Source: Amphibalanus amphitrite (Eukaryota > Arthropoda > Thecostraca > Balanomorpha > Balanidae). From it: a stretch of 64,000 nucleotides of DNA. Made by a program: the position numbers and the translations under genes. The notes under the pieces are model-generated. The model saw only the letters and a list, made by a program, of their open reading frames with translations, did not search any database and had not been told where the DNA came from. This document shows positions 31,882 to 44,270 of the stretch, one piece after another. Position 1 is the stretch's first letter, and the number at the start of each line of letters is the position of its first letter. Location of the stretch: contig NW_024882189.1 of assembly GCF_019059575.1 (NCBI RefSeq), positions 274,001 through 338,000 of the forward strand, written 5' to 3'.

Positions 31882-34726
31882 GCGGGCCGAGGGACGGACC
31901 GGCGGACCGGACTGGGAGGGATCAGAGGGACGAGAGGGCCGCGCCGGGACCCCGAGAGGGACGGGAGAGAGGGGGCGGGTCCGCGGACTGGTGCAGAGAG
32001 GTCGACAGTCAGGGCAGCGCGCAGGTGGCGCCACCCGATACAGGCGGCGGGGTGGCGAACTACTATCATGGAGCAGCAATGTGCCAGAGGCGCTAGAAAT
32101 TTGACTTTGTAATGCATGTTATATGGAAACAGAAGATAGGTATATCCTGACGGCGCGATTTTAGGACGACGTTGGAACCGGCATGACCCATATTTTAATG
32201 TGCGAGGTTGATTTTCAGCATGGATTTTCCCTCGTTTTAGAGAATGTCTATTGAGTATGTGTCGTCTTGTTTCGTCGCTCGAGTGCTGGCCTGTATTGTG
32301 TCTGGGACACGGTCAGGGATGGGTCCAAATGAGCCAGTGAGCTTTAGCACGTGGCGTTTCAGCTCAGCCGGCGCGCGGGGTGGCCAGGGACCAGACGGTG
32401 GCTGGCCTACCCAGCCACCCTGGACCTCCACCGTCTGAATCGGTCGGCGAGGTGCTCCGGTCGGGCCGCCGTCTCACACCGGGCACACCTGTCGTTGTTT
32501 TCTACATTGGGCGACGTTAGTGAGCGTGAGCGGCCGGGCCCGTGAGCTCTGTATCGTGTTTGTATGTCTGTGTGTGGTGTGCGCGGCGGGTGGCGCGGGC
32601 CGACTCTCCCCTGTCTGTCGGTGGGACCGGCCCTCCCCTGTCTGTCGGTGGGACCGGCGCTCCCCTGGCGGGGCCGCTGGGCCGGCCGGCCGGCACCGCG
32701 CTCCCGCCGTCACACAGCAGTTCACCGAGCCGCCTGTTATGTGGTGTCCGAAATTACCATAATATACGCGATATGTTACGGACAGTGGTTTTGGTCGGGA
32801 GGAGGAGCAGCCGGCGACTTTGTGTTATTACAGAGAAGGGTTTTGGCGGGGGCGGCAGCTGTCACAGGCGGTCAGGCGGAGTCGGCCACGGCCACCGTCT
32901 CGCAGCGCCTGATAGCTCGATCAGCAAGGCGAGGGACATTTCGCTGTCATTGGCCGTGAAGCAGTCGGTAAAAGTAAAAGTCTTCCCGGCTCCAGAGACC
33001 TCGCCTTTTCCAACACCCGACCGTAAAAGTTATTCCAAGAACCTCTTACATTCTCAACGCTGTCTTCTCGAGCAGCGCCCGTGTCAACCGGAAAACTCAA
33101 AAGCCGGAGCCAGGCAAGTTCCAAGTACTTTTCGGCTGCACGACTTATGAATATTTAGCAGGCACTCGGTACTTACAATCCGCTCAGCAGTCTTACTGCC
33201 GTGCTCGGGTTTCAGGCGTTCTGCACTGGAGACCGGGGTGCAGACTCGCTGGATGTGCTGCTTTTATTACTCATGCAACAACACTGCAGGCAAGAGCGGG
33301 AAAAGACCGAATTGTATGGTGAGGGTATTTTGCAAAGTAGGTACATAGAAAGCTTACATATATTCTTTCATAAGGAGGTAAGAAGCCACGCGATATTCGG
33401 GTCACCTCTGCCGCTTCCGGCGGCATGAGCCTATGGGGATGGCATTTTCTTTTTCAATTCGGGTAAGTGTGTCAGAGGGCTTTATGTATTTTGAAACTAT
33501 GTTAATCGGCTTTTCAAGCAATGTTGACATGATTTTATGCGCCTTGCTTTTGGTATGATGCCGCCGTGTTCCACAGTGGGCAGTGGCTGGCGCTGTGCCG
33601 CCGACGCTCGGCCGTACCGCCGATCGGGCCACGCCCGACTGCAGTCTGTCGGCCCAGCCAGTCGACTGGCCGAGGTCGGCCCGTCCCAGGGGCGGCGGGC
33701 ACGGGCGCCGGCGGGCACGGCTACCGTTCCCAGTGAGGACGGCGGCAGCCAGGCCCATCGGCGGCACCTCCCGTTACCAGCGCCGCTGCAGATAGGTACC
33801 GCGGCGAGCTGGGCGCGCCGGCAGTGCGGCGCCGCCGTCCCCGCCGAAATGTGGGGCAAGGGCAAGGTCTGGCGGGCCGGCGGCTCCTGCGGCCGTCCCA
33901 GGGCCGGGTCAGCGGCCGGCTGACGGCGGCCACACCGCTCCACACGGCCCGCCGCCGCACCGCAGAGCCATTTCGTAACGCAAGGCCGCCGAGTCGGCTT
34001 TCACTGCCGCGCCAGCCGGGCCAGCCGAGCCGCCTGCTGGAGCCGGCCGGCCGTCATCGCCGCGTGAGATCCGCGCAGATCGGAAAACGGTGTATTTCGT
34101 CTGACAAAAGGCGAAGAGCAACAGAAAAGGTCGATGTACCGGGCTGAGGGAGCGCGCGCAGACGGCGGTACGTACATCGCGGCATAGAGAACGGGCGGCG
34201 GCGCACACTGCACGCGACCCGAGCGGCGCCGACTGCCGGCGTACAGACAGCCATCCGTCGCCTCACAGGGATGTGGGTTTGTACCAGCTGAACGATAAAG
34301 ATCGGCCCGCGACCTCCCGGCAGCCGCCAGAGCGAGACAGATAATTTGGTAGTCACGACCCAACGGACACGACGGCGACAATCAAATCTGTTAGCGATGG
34401 ACAGAGAGCCCGTGCTGGGCTCGGCCGGGCACCGCACACAGCGAGGGCGCGCCAGAAACTCTGCTACTCTGCGACACCAGCACCCATCTACTCGGAGCTA
34501 GGGGCGCCAGTCGCCCACACTACGCAGCATCGCGACTACCACCGAGACCCCTCTACCGCCGAGACCCGCAGCGGGCACCGCCGACAAACCACTCGGCCCG
34601 CGCGGTACCGCTCACACAACTCACTCACTCACACCGAGCAGCGTACGACGAGAAAAATACACTAACGACACGGCCCCAACCCGCCTCCGAGCCCGCCTAC
34701 CAACGCAACGTGGGACTGAAACACAC
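31882..34726. other. CPR 3' UTR and intergenic DNA
   Basis: No further gene was recognised. I saw no canonical AATAAA close to the CPR stop, so the 3' end is undefined. A 27-bp GC-rich unit (CTGTCTGTCGGTGGGACCGG) is duplicated at about 32609-32664. The region 33540-34100 is GC-rich without a supported exon. Confidence 0.5.
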
Positions 34727-35092
34727 CTGACGCACAGGTCTGACGCACGGTACACGGGTCTGATGCACAGTACACGGGTCTGACGCACGGTACACGGGTC
34801 TGACCCACGGTACACGGGTCTGACCCACGGTACACGGGTCTGATGCACGGCTCACGGGCCTGACGCACGGTACACGGGCCTGACGCACGGTACACGGGTC
34901 TGATGCACGGCTCACGGGCCTGACGCACGGTACACGGGCCTGACGCACGGTACACGGGTCTGATGCACGGTACACGGGTCTGATGCACGGTACACGGGTC
35001 TGATGCACAGTACACGGGTCTGACGCACGGTACACGGGTCTCACCCACGGTACACGGGTCTGATGCACGGTATACTATGCACAGGTCTGACG
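34727..35092. repeat. 20-bp minisatellite, about 18 copies
   Basis: Units of the form TACACGGGTCTGACGCACGG repeat in register, with variants at two or three positions (GACGCA, GATGCA, GACCCA). A 60-bp higher-order pattern is visible near 34840-34960. The long open frames on the minus strand (CTVHQTRVP repeats) are a product of the tandem structure. Confidence 0.95.
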
Positions 35093-35954
35093 CAAAACTT
35101 GATGAAAATATCGGCGGCCCACGTGTGGCTCCGTCGCCAGTCGTAGCTCGCCGAGCGGAGAGCCGCGCCGCCCGCTGGAGGCAGCGGCACGTGAACACCG
35201 CGACAGCAGATACATGTTCGTGAGCACACCCTTCAATTCGCCTAACAATATAAAATACCCAAACATCTTTGGCTCGCAAAAAGGAAGCAAGATGTCGATA
35301 ATTTTACAACCATAACATTGGTCCAAGAAGAGGGCTTCAAAATATCGCACCTGTGACGATACGTTTCTTGCTAGGGCCGTTATGTTATGCAACATGAACT
35401 CGTGACCAGCATACATGCATCCAAATATCAATCAAGAAATCCTGGATCATTATGTAACACCATGTCATCACATTCCTTCACAGCTCCTGTCCATTGTAGA
35501 CCGCCGGAGGGAGGGGCGGGGCTGGGTGGGTAGCCCGGCCCCAGCAGAGCCGGAGCGGAGTGCACGGTCACTGTCACTGCCGCGGCGGGACCCGAGCGGG
35601 CGGAGCACGCGGCGGGCCCGCACTCCGCCGGCACACGGCTGCTCTGTTCACCCGCGCCGGCCGCTGCGTGTCTCCATCGCCGCACCGTCACGGCGACCTC
35701 AGCCCGCAGAGGCCGGCGCGCCGCTGCCTCGGACACAGAGCCCGCCGGCCCACCGTCCCACACTGGCGGCACGGGGCCGGGCCGCTGGTACCGGCCCGTG
35801 CCGGTCCGCTCGGCCCTTCACAACACATCTCACTACCGCGCACAGACGCCGATCCACAGAAAAATAAGTACGTCTGTCTGACTGTCTGGGAGGGAGATCA
35901 GCTCCCGCGGACTGCATAGCTGGCCGCCCGGCGGCCGGGGCGCGTCGGCCGCGC

Positions 35955-38900
35955 CTACGCCTGGAGTTCGACCCAGCGGGCGGCGCCGCTCTCCACGAGA
36001 CGCTGGTTGACCAGAGTGATGGCGTTGTTGCCGTACTGAAACGGACGTCAGCCGGGCGTCAGAGCGGTGCACTTTCCCGCTCGGCCGGCGGCGGAACGAG
36101 GAAAGGCAGCGGCGGCGGCCGGGTCACGGGTCACGGCGGACCGTCACGGACCGGTTATACCGCGCCACCGGAACCGGGAGACACGGACACCAGGCAACTG
36201 CACAGACCGTGCAGTGCGACACGAGCACAAGGTAACTGCAGGACGGTACGGTACGGTACGGACCAACGGCAGCACAGACGGTACGGAACTGACTGTTGAC
36301 CAACGACGACACGGAGAAATAGAAGAACGGTTCGAACAAATGACAGACACGGACAAACTCCACAAGACAACACGTAAAAACACTGGTACAAACATTAGTC
36401 ACAACGCTACGGACAACGCAGATACCAAAACACAACACGGAACAAGCAGTAGTGCGGCACAATATGGACAACGACAACACCGGCACCACGCGCCATGACG
36501 CGGGCGGACAAACAAGGCAGGAAACCAAACTGGTTCGAGCCGGTAGAACAGCGCTTAACCCTATTCCTGGCGGGCTCCGCCGGGACAAGAAACTGGCGGG
36601 GGGGGGGCCGATTCGGCCCCCCCCCCTGAGATCTCGAGAACGAAGCAAGATAGCGACAAGCGGTAAACGGCATCGGATATGCACGGCCAAGATCTACAAT
36701 TTTTACTAAGGTCATTTTCAGGTCAGGTCAAAGATGACGTCACAGGGGTCGAAAAAGTCAAAATGGCGGCGCTAGATTTGGAGAGTTTTTCTCGAATAAC
36801 TTTCGAATTAGTCAAGATAGGAACAAACTAAGGGCATCATCGTGATCCTCTCGTCAATCCGCATCGAATGATGTATATGTTGACCTCGAAAGGTCAAGGT
36901 CAAAGGTTGACCTCAGGTCACGTGACCTCGAGGTCATCATGTATATCATTCGATGCGTCTTGATGAGCTGAACGCAATGAGACCATCCACGCGTCTGTAT
37001 CTTGTTCCTGTACGGAGTTATTGGCCAAAAACCTTTGGTGACCTTTGATGACGTCACATGACCTCACAGCTGCCCAACAGCAAAACAGACCTCAAGGTAG
37101 TGAAGGTTGATCGTATATGAAGTCATGTATGGTATATGGGGCCATTCCGACCCGTTTTAGTGGTAAAAACAGGGAGTTGATTTTTCCCCCATTGACTTAT
37201 AATGGGGAGGTCGCGAAATTGACCTGACCTTAGGTCACCGATATCAAAATTCCGAGATATACAAATTGCCCATACTGGTACCCTAACTAAACCCTGAACA
37301 GAAGAAATTGATCGGTCAAAAACTCTAGCTCTGGCGTGATTGCAAACTTTTCTGAGGTAGGGTCACCAAACCGCCTCTGGTGACCTGACCTGAGGTCAGA
37401 TCAACTCAAAATTTTCAGACATGTTGCGTAGAAGCCTTTTAGGAAAAGTCAGAAAATTTGAGCTTCCTAGCTCAACGCGTTTGGGAGAAATAACCAAAAA
37501 AACCTCAGGGGGGGGGCTCCTGAGGCCCCCCCCCCCCCCCGCCAGGAATAGGGTTAAGCGATTCGTCGATCAATCAACTGAGATTGCGTGTCGTAATGAT
37601 AACGAGCTCATTGACATGAAATGGCCAGCCATTAGAGCGCTCGTTAGGGCCGATATTCGGCGAACAGTACCGCGGCGGGCTCAGCGGCGCCGGGCCGTCC
37701 ACCTACCTCGGTGCCCTGGATGCTGTAGAGGTTGACGAAGGGCGTGCCGTCCTCGGCGTAGCCCACCACCATGGCCTCCAGCGCGCGGTCCGTGATCAGA
37801 CTCTCGAACACGGCGCCGGCCTCCAGGCTCCAGCCGTCCTCTGCCACACAACAGGGGACCGGACATAGTGACACACGGCGCCGGCCTCCAGCCGTCCTCT
37901 GCCACACAACAGGGGACGGGACATAGTGACAGACGGCGCCGGCCTCCAGCTGTCATCTGCCACACAACAGGAGACCGGACATAGTGACAGACGGCACCGG
38001 CCTCCAGGCTCCAGCCGTCCTCTGCCACACAACAGGGGACGGGACATAGTGACAGACGGCACCGGCCTCCAGGCTCCAGCCGTCCTCTGCCACACAACAG
38101 GGGGGGACCGGACACATTGACAGAGTTGGAGACCGGACCGGGGGACACCGGATACTGCCTTTTTGGTGAAAATATACACCAAAGGGTGTGACACGACACA
38201 GTAATTAAAGTTCAAACCTATCACTGGGGGACTGAAGACACGTCCCCAGCGATAAACCCACCCGGACCCCGTCGCGGCCCCTCCCGGGCCGATCAGCCGG
38301 CGGCACCCACCTGAGACGGGCATGACGTTGGCCAGGTAGCACTCCTCGGCCTGGAAAGGCAGCGACATGAAGTCGGTGCGGATCTGGCGGGCCAGCGCGG
38401 CCGGCAGCCGGCTGTAGCCGCCAAAGTCCATGAAGCGCACGTCCATCTCGTCCGAGTCGGGGTAGTAGGCCACCACCTGGGCGCGGTACCAGCCGCCGGC
38501 CACGGGCGCCGCGCAGATCGACGAGGCCACCACGGGTCGCGGCAGCTCCGGCGTCGAGCCGCCGTCGCCGTAACAGGCGGCCATCAGCGTGGTGAGCCGC
38601 TCCAGGCCGCGGAACGTCGGGTGCGTGTGCTGCTGCAGGAACAGCTGGCCGGCCGTCACCACGGCCGACACCAGCACGTCGCAGGTGACGCCCTGCGGCA
38701 GGTGCAGCTGCCGGAGGACGAGGGGGCGGGGGGGGGGGGTCACAGACACGGCGGGTACAGCGCCGAGAGACAGGCAGGGGTCTGGGGGGCGGGATCCAGA
38801 GCACCGGTATGGATAAACAGTCAGCTGTCCAGGGGAACGGCATCCAGGGAGTACGGCACGACCCCGACTCACAGCGCTGGTCTATTTATATCCCTCGCGG

Positions 38901-41900
38901 AAAACCTGCGCCGTAATGCCTCATCACCCTCTCGGCGGGCGTGGGCGCGCTGTGCGGTGCACGACTCGGGCACCGCTCTGACTCGGCCGGACAGCGCGGC
39001 ACGGCTGAGCGCGGCAGTTTGTTTGGGGTACAGGGTCCAACCGCTACTCTCGGCACACAGCAGCTGCCGCGGGTAACGTGATTCACACCACCAACCCGAC
39101 ACTTATAGAAAACTAGCAATACACTTACATCAAACAGTCGCTTAAAAAAATACGGAACATTTCTAACATAGCAGTGGAAAAAGGGCCCCTGTGTTCGTTC
39201 CCCGCCCACCTGCTGACTGTCGGGCACGGCCAGCGCCTGCTCGCTGGGACGATTCAGCTGCTCCAGCGTCATCGCCGGGAACTTGTTGACGGGAAACTTC
39301 TCCCGGATCAGCTTCAGGCAGGCGTCAATCTCCGACTGGGTCCCTGCCACCGTCAGACAGACGCGTTAGTGGACCCATCGGATACCGACTGTCAGTGGAA
39401 CCACCGGATACAGAGTCTCTACGACCGTCAGTGAGCCCAATGGATACCGTCACACAAACACGTCAACGGACCCGAATGATACCGACCGTCCGCGGGTAAT
39501 TAGTCTGCAGACAATACGAGGGTCGGCAGCGCGCTACCTTTCTTCTAATGGTTCATAGAACGGCGTCAGTACGTGCATTTGAAGCGATTTGGCGGACAAT
39601 ACACCCGGCAAAAACTCGACCAAGGACCCTGCCTAATATGACCGGCTACTGCGCTAATGCATATTCGGGACAGTAAACCACCTAGACCGGGTCCCGGGAG
39701 CTCCATGACAGAGCATGAGTGAGACGGCAGTGCTTACACAATGTAATCGCGTCCATCCTGATAGCGCCGGCCGCTCGCCGGGGCGGTCCGAGGCCGCCAC
39801 CGGTGACCGACATTTACCGGAGCCGATATACAGGGCCACACACACACACACACAGTTCACAGCGGCCCGGCCGTCCACTCACCATCCACGGAGCAGATCT
39901 TCACCGACGACTTGACCGGGTGCAGCCGGATGATGACGTGCGCGCCCGTCCGCGCCTTCAGCATGTTGACGAAGGTGCCGTTCTTGCCGATCAGCCGGCC
40001 GCACAGTTTCTGTGCCCCCGGGCACACGGTCACATATGGCAGTTATCGGAGGCAACCAGGGCGCAGTTTGGGCGCAGTACGCAGAGGGGCAACGACACGG
40101 AGCTGCGTCCTACATACAGTCTGACATGTTTACTTAGACAACAGGTCGAATTCCCGCCAGGCATGAGTCGCACCGAGCACCACACGCAAGGCTGCAGAGT
40201 CGATGGATTTTTGGCTGACTACAACTCCGATTCCGACTCCGGCTTCAAAAATCGACTCCGACTCCAACACCAGCTCCAACTCCGACTCCGTACGGTTCTA
40301 TTAAAATCCATAGCTTGATATTGAAGTTCATAATGAAGATGTTTTTATCTTGCTTGAAACGATCTTTTGTGCGTTTCAAGGTTTTGCGTTGCAAATATGC
40401 ATTAAAAATAGCATGCAGAATTAAAAAGCAGGTTCTGAGGAATTCGCCGTTTTCTGCTTCTTTCGCTGAAAACGTTCGTCCAAAACAGCAAAATGGTCTT
40501 TAAATCGAAATCTAATTTCAAGCGTAGCATCGTCAATCAAACAGGTGCAGGGCATGACGTTGAGCTTAAGTCGGACTCCGGAGTCGGAGTCGGTAAATTT
40601 TGGTGACTTCGACTCCGGGCAGAACTGTCGACTCCGACCGACTCCAACTCCAACTCCAACTCCAACTACAACTACAACTCCGACTCCGCAGCCTTGATCA
40701 CACGTGTTCTATCATTCAGATACCCGTGGCCATTTTCCATTCACAAACCCACAGTCGTGTCCCTATTCAGATCTCGGCGGTGCCAGCAGCCAGCACGTGG
40801 CCCCGGCCGGGCGACCCCCCCCCCCGTCCCCGCCCGGGCGCGGTGCCGCGCCGTGGGCGGCTCTGGCACCCCTCCACGGCAAGCCGCCCCCGCCGCCGGC
40901 CGGGTGCGCTCACCTGCGGTATCAGGAAGTCGTACACGGTGGTCTGCATGGGCGCCGACTCGGGACTGGTGGCCGGAGAGGCCTGCTCCAGGCTGGCAGA
41001 GCTGCCGCCCTTGCCGCTGTCGCTGGAGCTCTGCGCCGCCACCGGCACGGGGACACACACAGCACGGTCAGTGCGGAGTCACCCACTAACTCACATCGGC
41101 CGATACCGCCACACACAGCACGGTCAGTGCGGAGTCACCCACTAACTCACATCGGCCGCCGCTGGAGCGGGATTAGACGGACTTTCTCGCCCACAACGTG
41201 AAAGGAAGCTTAGCGGGAAGACACGAGTGTACAGCCCCAAACGTACGGACCATTGAAAATGATACCAGCGTCATCAAATATTGGTTCCCCTTAACTTCCA
41301 TCTCCAAACAAAGATGTTGCGAGTGCGACCAAAGCAAACAATGACGCAATGTTTGCAATCAAACATTGCAGCCTGGTGGCCGACGACCCGCGCCGTTCGT
41401 CCACAAACGGGGGCGTGGCGAGGTGCTGAGACCGCCGCCCTGTGCCCCGTTCCCGTCCCGCCGCCCTGCGCCCGTCCCCGTCCCCGCCCCGCGGACCGCA
41501 GCCCCGTCCCCGCCCCGCGGACCGGTGCCACCCTCACCTCGCTGGCCGTATCGGCGCCCGTTTCGGCAGCGCCGCCCGCCGGTGGCTCAGCCGCCTCGGC
41601 GCCGGCCGCCGCCGCCTCACCAGAAGGCTCCGGCACTGCCTCGGACTGCTGGGTGGCCTCCTGGGCCGCCTCCGGCTGCTGAGTGGCCTCCGGGGCCGCC
41701 TCAGACTGCTGGGTGGCCTCCGGGGCCGCCTCAGACTGCTGAGTGGCCTCCAGGGCCGCAGGGGCCACGGCGGAGACGGCTGGAGCCTCCGAAGAGACGG
41801 TTGGCGCGTCCTCCTTGGTTATGGCCGGCTCCTGAACGGAATCCCGCGGCTCCTGACCGTTCGTCTGCGGCTCCTGACTGTTCGTCTGCGGCTCCTCCGA

Positions 41901-42284
41901 CTCTGTGACCGCATCTGTCTCCGCTCCGGCGGGCTCCGTCGCCTGGGCCGGCGCGTCTCCGGCCTCCGGCGGCGGCTGTTCTCGCTGGGAGGCCGGCTGG
42001 ATGGCCGCCTCCAGTGCGCTGAGGGCGTCTCCCTTCACCGCCGGCTCCGGTGCATTATCATCCGGCTGGGAGCGAGCGGCCTCAGCCGGCTGGGCGGCCA
42101 GCGGCGCGGCCCGGACTGCGGCCGGCTCCGGCTCTGCGTCTGCGGACCCCCCGGCGGGGGCTCGGTCCGGCGCCGGCGGCTCGGGCGGGTCCGAGTCAGA
42201 GCGTCCCCGCCGGCGCAGGTACAGGCAGATGGCCACCACGGTGAGCACTGGCAGCGTCACCAGCAGCAGCGGACGGCCCGACAT
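35955..42284 (-). CDS. AKAP1: A-kinase anchor protein 1 (AKAP1/spoonbill), 7 coding exons
   Basis: Mitochondrial outer-membrane scaffold that binds PKA and RNA. Coding exons on the minus strand: 42284-41538, 41030-40914, 40009-39883, 39343-39210, 38707-38311, 37840-37707, 36035-35955. Phases agree and give 578 residues. Residues 5-23 (PLLLVTLPVLTVVAICLYL) followed by RRRGR form the N-terminal anchor. Residues about 30-249 are Ala/Glu/Pro/Gln-rich with four EATQQSEAAP-type repeats. A single KH domain (about 280-350) has the GxxG loop GRLIGKNG and ends DACLKLIREKFP. The Tudor region follows: QQHTHPTF (400-407), WYRAQVVAYYPDSDEMDVRF, DFGGYSRL, IRTDFMSLPFQAEE; the C-terminus is LVNQRLVESGAARWVELQA. 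One KH plus this QQHTHPTF-Tudor block distinguishes AKAP1 from TDRKH, which has two KH domains. The PKA-binding helix is not obvious; SALEAAIQPAS is a weak candidate. The acceptor at 37841 lies in a five-copy repeat. Confidence 0.95.
36559..37553. mobile_element. piggyBac-like MITE rich in AGGTCA half-sites
   Basis: Termini CCCTATTCCTGGCGGG (36559) and its complement CCCGCCAGGAATAGGG (to 37553) are flanked by TTAA (36555-36558 and 37554-37557). Known: TTAA duplication plus CCCTA ends are the piggyBac signature. G/C runs follow each end. The interior has no transposase but many AGGTCA/TGACCT hexamers, including an inner inverted repeat (36861-36888 with 36928-36956). It sits in the last AKAP1 intron. 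Confidence 0.8.
37800..38112 (-). repeat. Five-fold repeat of an AKAP1 acceptor
   Basis: In transcript direction, TGTTGTGTGGCAG followed by AGGACGGCTGGAGCCTGGAG recurs with exon starts at 38086, 38021, 37956, 37898 and 37840 (units of 58 or 65 bp). The last is the functional one by homology. The third copy has ATGACAG in place of AGGACGG. The outermost acceptor is in register (246 bp away) but meets TGA inside the array. Confidence 0.9.
40220..40693. repeat. GACTCC hexamer arrays in an AKAP1 intron
   Basis: Two short arrays of (GACTCC/AACTCC)n lie at about 40220-40300 and 40571-40693; the second begins with the palindrome-like CGGACTCCGGAGTCGGAGTCGG. Between them is AT-rich unique-looking DNA. 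Confidence 0.7.
41050..41160. repeat. Tandem duplication next to AKAP1 exon 2 acceptor
   Basis: A unit of about 56 bp (CACACACAGCACGGTCAGTG...CTAACTCACATCGGCCG) is present twice, starting about 20 bp inside the intron upstream of the exon that begins at 41030. Confidence 0.85.
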
Positions 42285-42356
42285 AGCGGCGACCCGGCGC
42301 TCTGTCTGCCGGGCAGACGACCGCGGCAGACCCGTCAGAGCCCAGACTGGACGTGC

Positions 42357-42572
42357 GGTCAGCACTCAGCGCTGAGACTGGACCAGTCAGCACTGAGACT
42401 GGAAACATCCGGTACTGAGGCTGGACATAGCACTGAGACTGGAAACATCAGCACTGAGGCTAGACATAGCACTGAGACTGGAACTAGCAGCACTGGGGCT
42501 AGACACAGAGGCACTGAGACTGGACACATCTACACTGATATTGGACACATCAGCACTGGGACTCAGAGAGAC
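42357..42572. repeat. Minisatellite upstream of the AKAP1 start
   Basis: About nine degenerate units of 20-24 bp on the theme CAGCACTGAGACTGGAAACAT begin 73 bp upstream of the AKAP1 start codon, so they probably lie in its 5' UTR or promoter. Confidence 0.8.
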
Positions 42573-43401
42573 AATAGATAGGTACATCAACAGAGACTGG
42601 ATAAATCTGCATTCTGCAATGATTGAATACTCAGAAACTGTCCTTGAGGTCCCTAGCTATGCTGTGAAATGGCCGATGGCTGGCTGCACTGAAACAACTC
42701 AGTGAAAATATATGAAGCTAAGTTAGGTTGCCATGATAATGAACCACAAAGTGATGCTCTAATGCAGTGTCCCAAAATTGAGTTTTGTCATGGGTGTCAG
42801 AGGGGAAAAATACCCACCAAAATGGGGGGGGGGGGAGGTAGAAAACTGCTGATTCGATTAGATCTAAAAGGAGTGAGAAACAACAAAAACATGTATTTTA
42901 TTCTAAGGTGTAGAATGTTTGATGCTAAACCTGGCATCCACACAACTGCTCCTGGTAAAAAATCCTAAGTTTTCTTGGTTGGGAGTGGACAATTATTCTT
43001 AAATATTGGTAGTAAGAGTGAAAAATGAATTTAATTTGGATGTCGTTTCCCACCCAAATCGACAAATTTTGGGACATTGCTCTAATGAGTTAACAATTGT
43101 ATTGCCATTGAGCTTATAGTTTTATCAAAATGAAGCTCATGAACAAAATTTAATAAAATCACTTGATGGCTTATTTTGCACAGCTATGTAACATCTTTAA
43201 TGCTTTTTATGAGTGTTTTTTTTTTAATTTCAGTGTAAGCAGAGAAAACATTAACTACTATCAGCTATGTCACACAAAATGCAAAATCATATTCACATGA
43301 GCTTGATGATCAGTCAAGCATGCTTCTCAGTTGAAAAAAAACATTATCACTAAGAAAAAAACAAGCTGAAACTTCCTAAAAACTTCCTTAACTAGGTGCC
43401 C

Positions 43402-43637
43402 TAAGGCTGGAACACAGCCTTCACTTATGCTGATCACTTCTTCCTCCTCTGATCAAAGATTTATATACAAGACATACCTATGTACCTATTTTTCTCCGAA
43501 CGCTAACACTTTGAGATGGGACCTCAAAGCCAGGGCCTATGGGTTGAAGGTGAAAAATATGCCATGCATTTCAATGGAAATGGAGGTAGCAAGACTGACT
43601 TCCATTTCCATGCAAGGAAGCTGTGTTCCAGCTTCAC
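43402..43637. repeat. Short inverted-repeat element
   Basis: GGCTGGAACACAGCCTTCAC near 43405 pairs with GAAGCTGTGTTCCAGCTTCA near 43617-43637. The core GCTGGAACACAGC is perfect. No convincing target duplication was found. Confidence 0.5.
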
Positions 43638-43792
43638 GGACTGAGACTATCAACTATGGAAGATTGCCAGCTCACCTCTGCAGACTACCTGAACATGAGA
43701 GGCTTGAGAATTTCCTCTTAAATGCTTAACATTAAAGCATCATGATATACAGCAATCCAGCCTCTTGTCAAGCAACACATTTTATTTGTTAA

Positions 43793-44270
43793 AGGGACCC
43801 TCCCACCTTCAAAAAAGTTTATGAATTGGCATGAAAGTGATGTCGCTCGGTTCAGAAAGAGCGAAAACGAATATCTACCAAATTTCACCGAAAAATATTC
43901 ACCGGTTTTCAAGATATTAGACTTTTACTTTTGTTTACTTTTTTGGGATCTCCGCTGTTTCTAGCGACTTTATTTTAGAAGTGCGGCGTTTGCGGCAGAT
44001 GTTGCGCGCAAATAGCATATACCACCGCGTGCTACAAAACGTTTTAGTCAAACATTTAAAAATCGTTAGATATCTGCGGTGACGTCACACATTCAGAGGG
44101 GTATTCCTAAGCATTAGCCCCTCTGAATCAAAATGCTGCAATTTTGAAATTCAATATTTCCGATTTAAGGCATTTCTCGATGTTGTGAGTGCCGAAACCG
44201 GTAATTGTGAGCCAGGGACCCCATTTTGGCTATCTCAACTCAAATCTAATGTTAAGGTGGGAGGGTCCCT
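43793..44270. mobile_element. TTAA-type MITE (Kolobok-like), 478 bp
   Basis: Ends AGGGACCCTCCCACCTT (43793) and AAGGTGGGAGGGTCCCT (to 44270) are perfect inverted repeats of 17 bp, flanked by TTAA at 43789-43792 and 44271-44274. AGGG ends with TTAA duplication are typical of Kolobok. No coding capacity. Confidence 0.85.

Noticed and set aside
34662..35279. 205-codon minus-strand frame with CTVHQTRVP repeats
   Set aside because: The underlying DNA is a 20-bp minisatellite; open frames arise because the unit lacks stops in several frames.
35955..42284. TDRKH/Papi as the identity of the KH-Tudor gene
   Set aside because: TDRKH has two KH domains; this protein has one, and the QQHTHPTF block and C-terminus fit AKAP1.
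41442..42581. 379-codon plus-strand frame
   Set aside because: It is the opposite strand of AKAP1 exon 1, whose own frame has the membrane anchor and splices to KH and Tudor exons.
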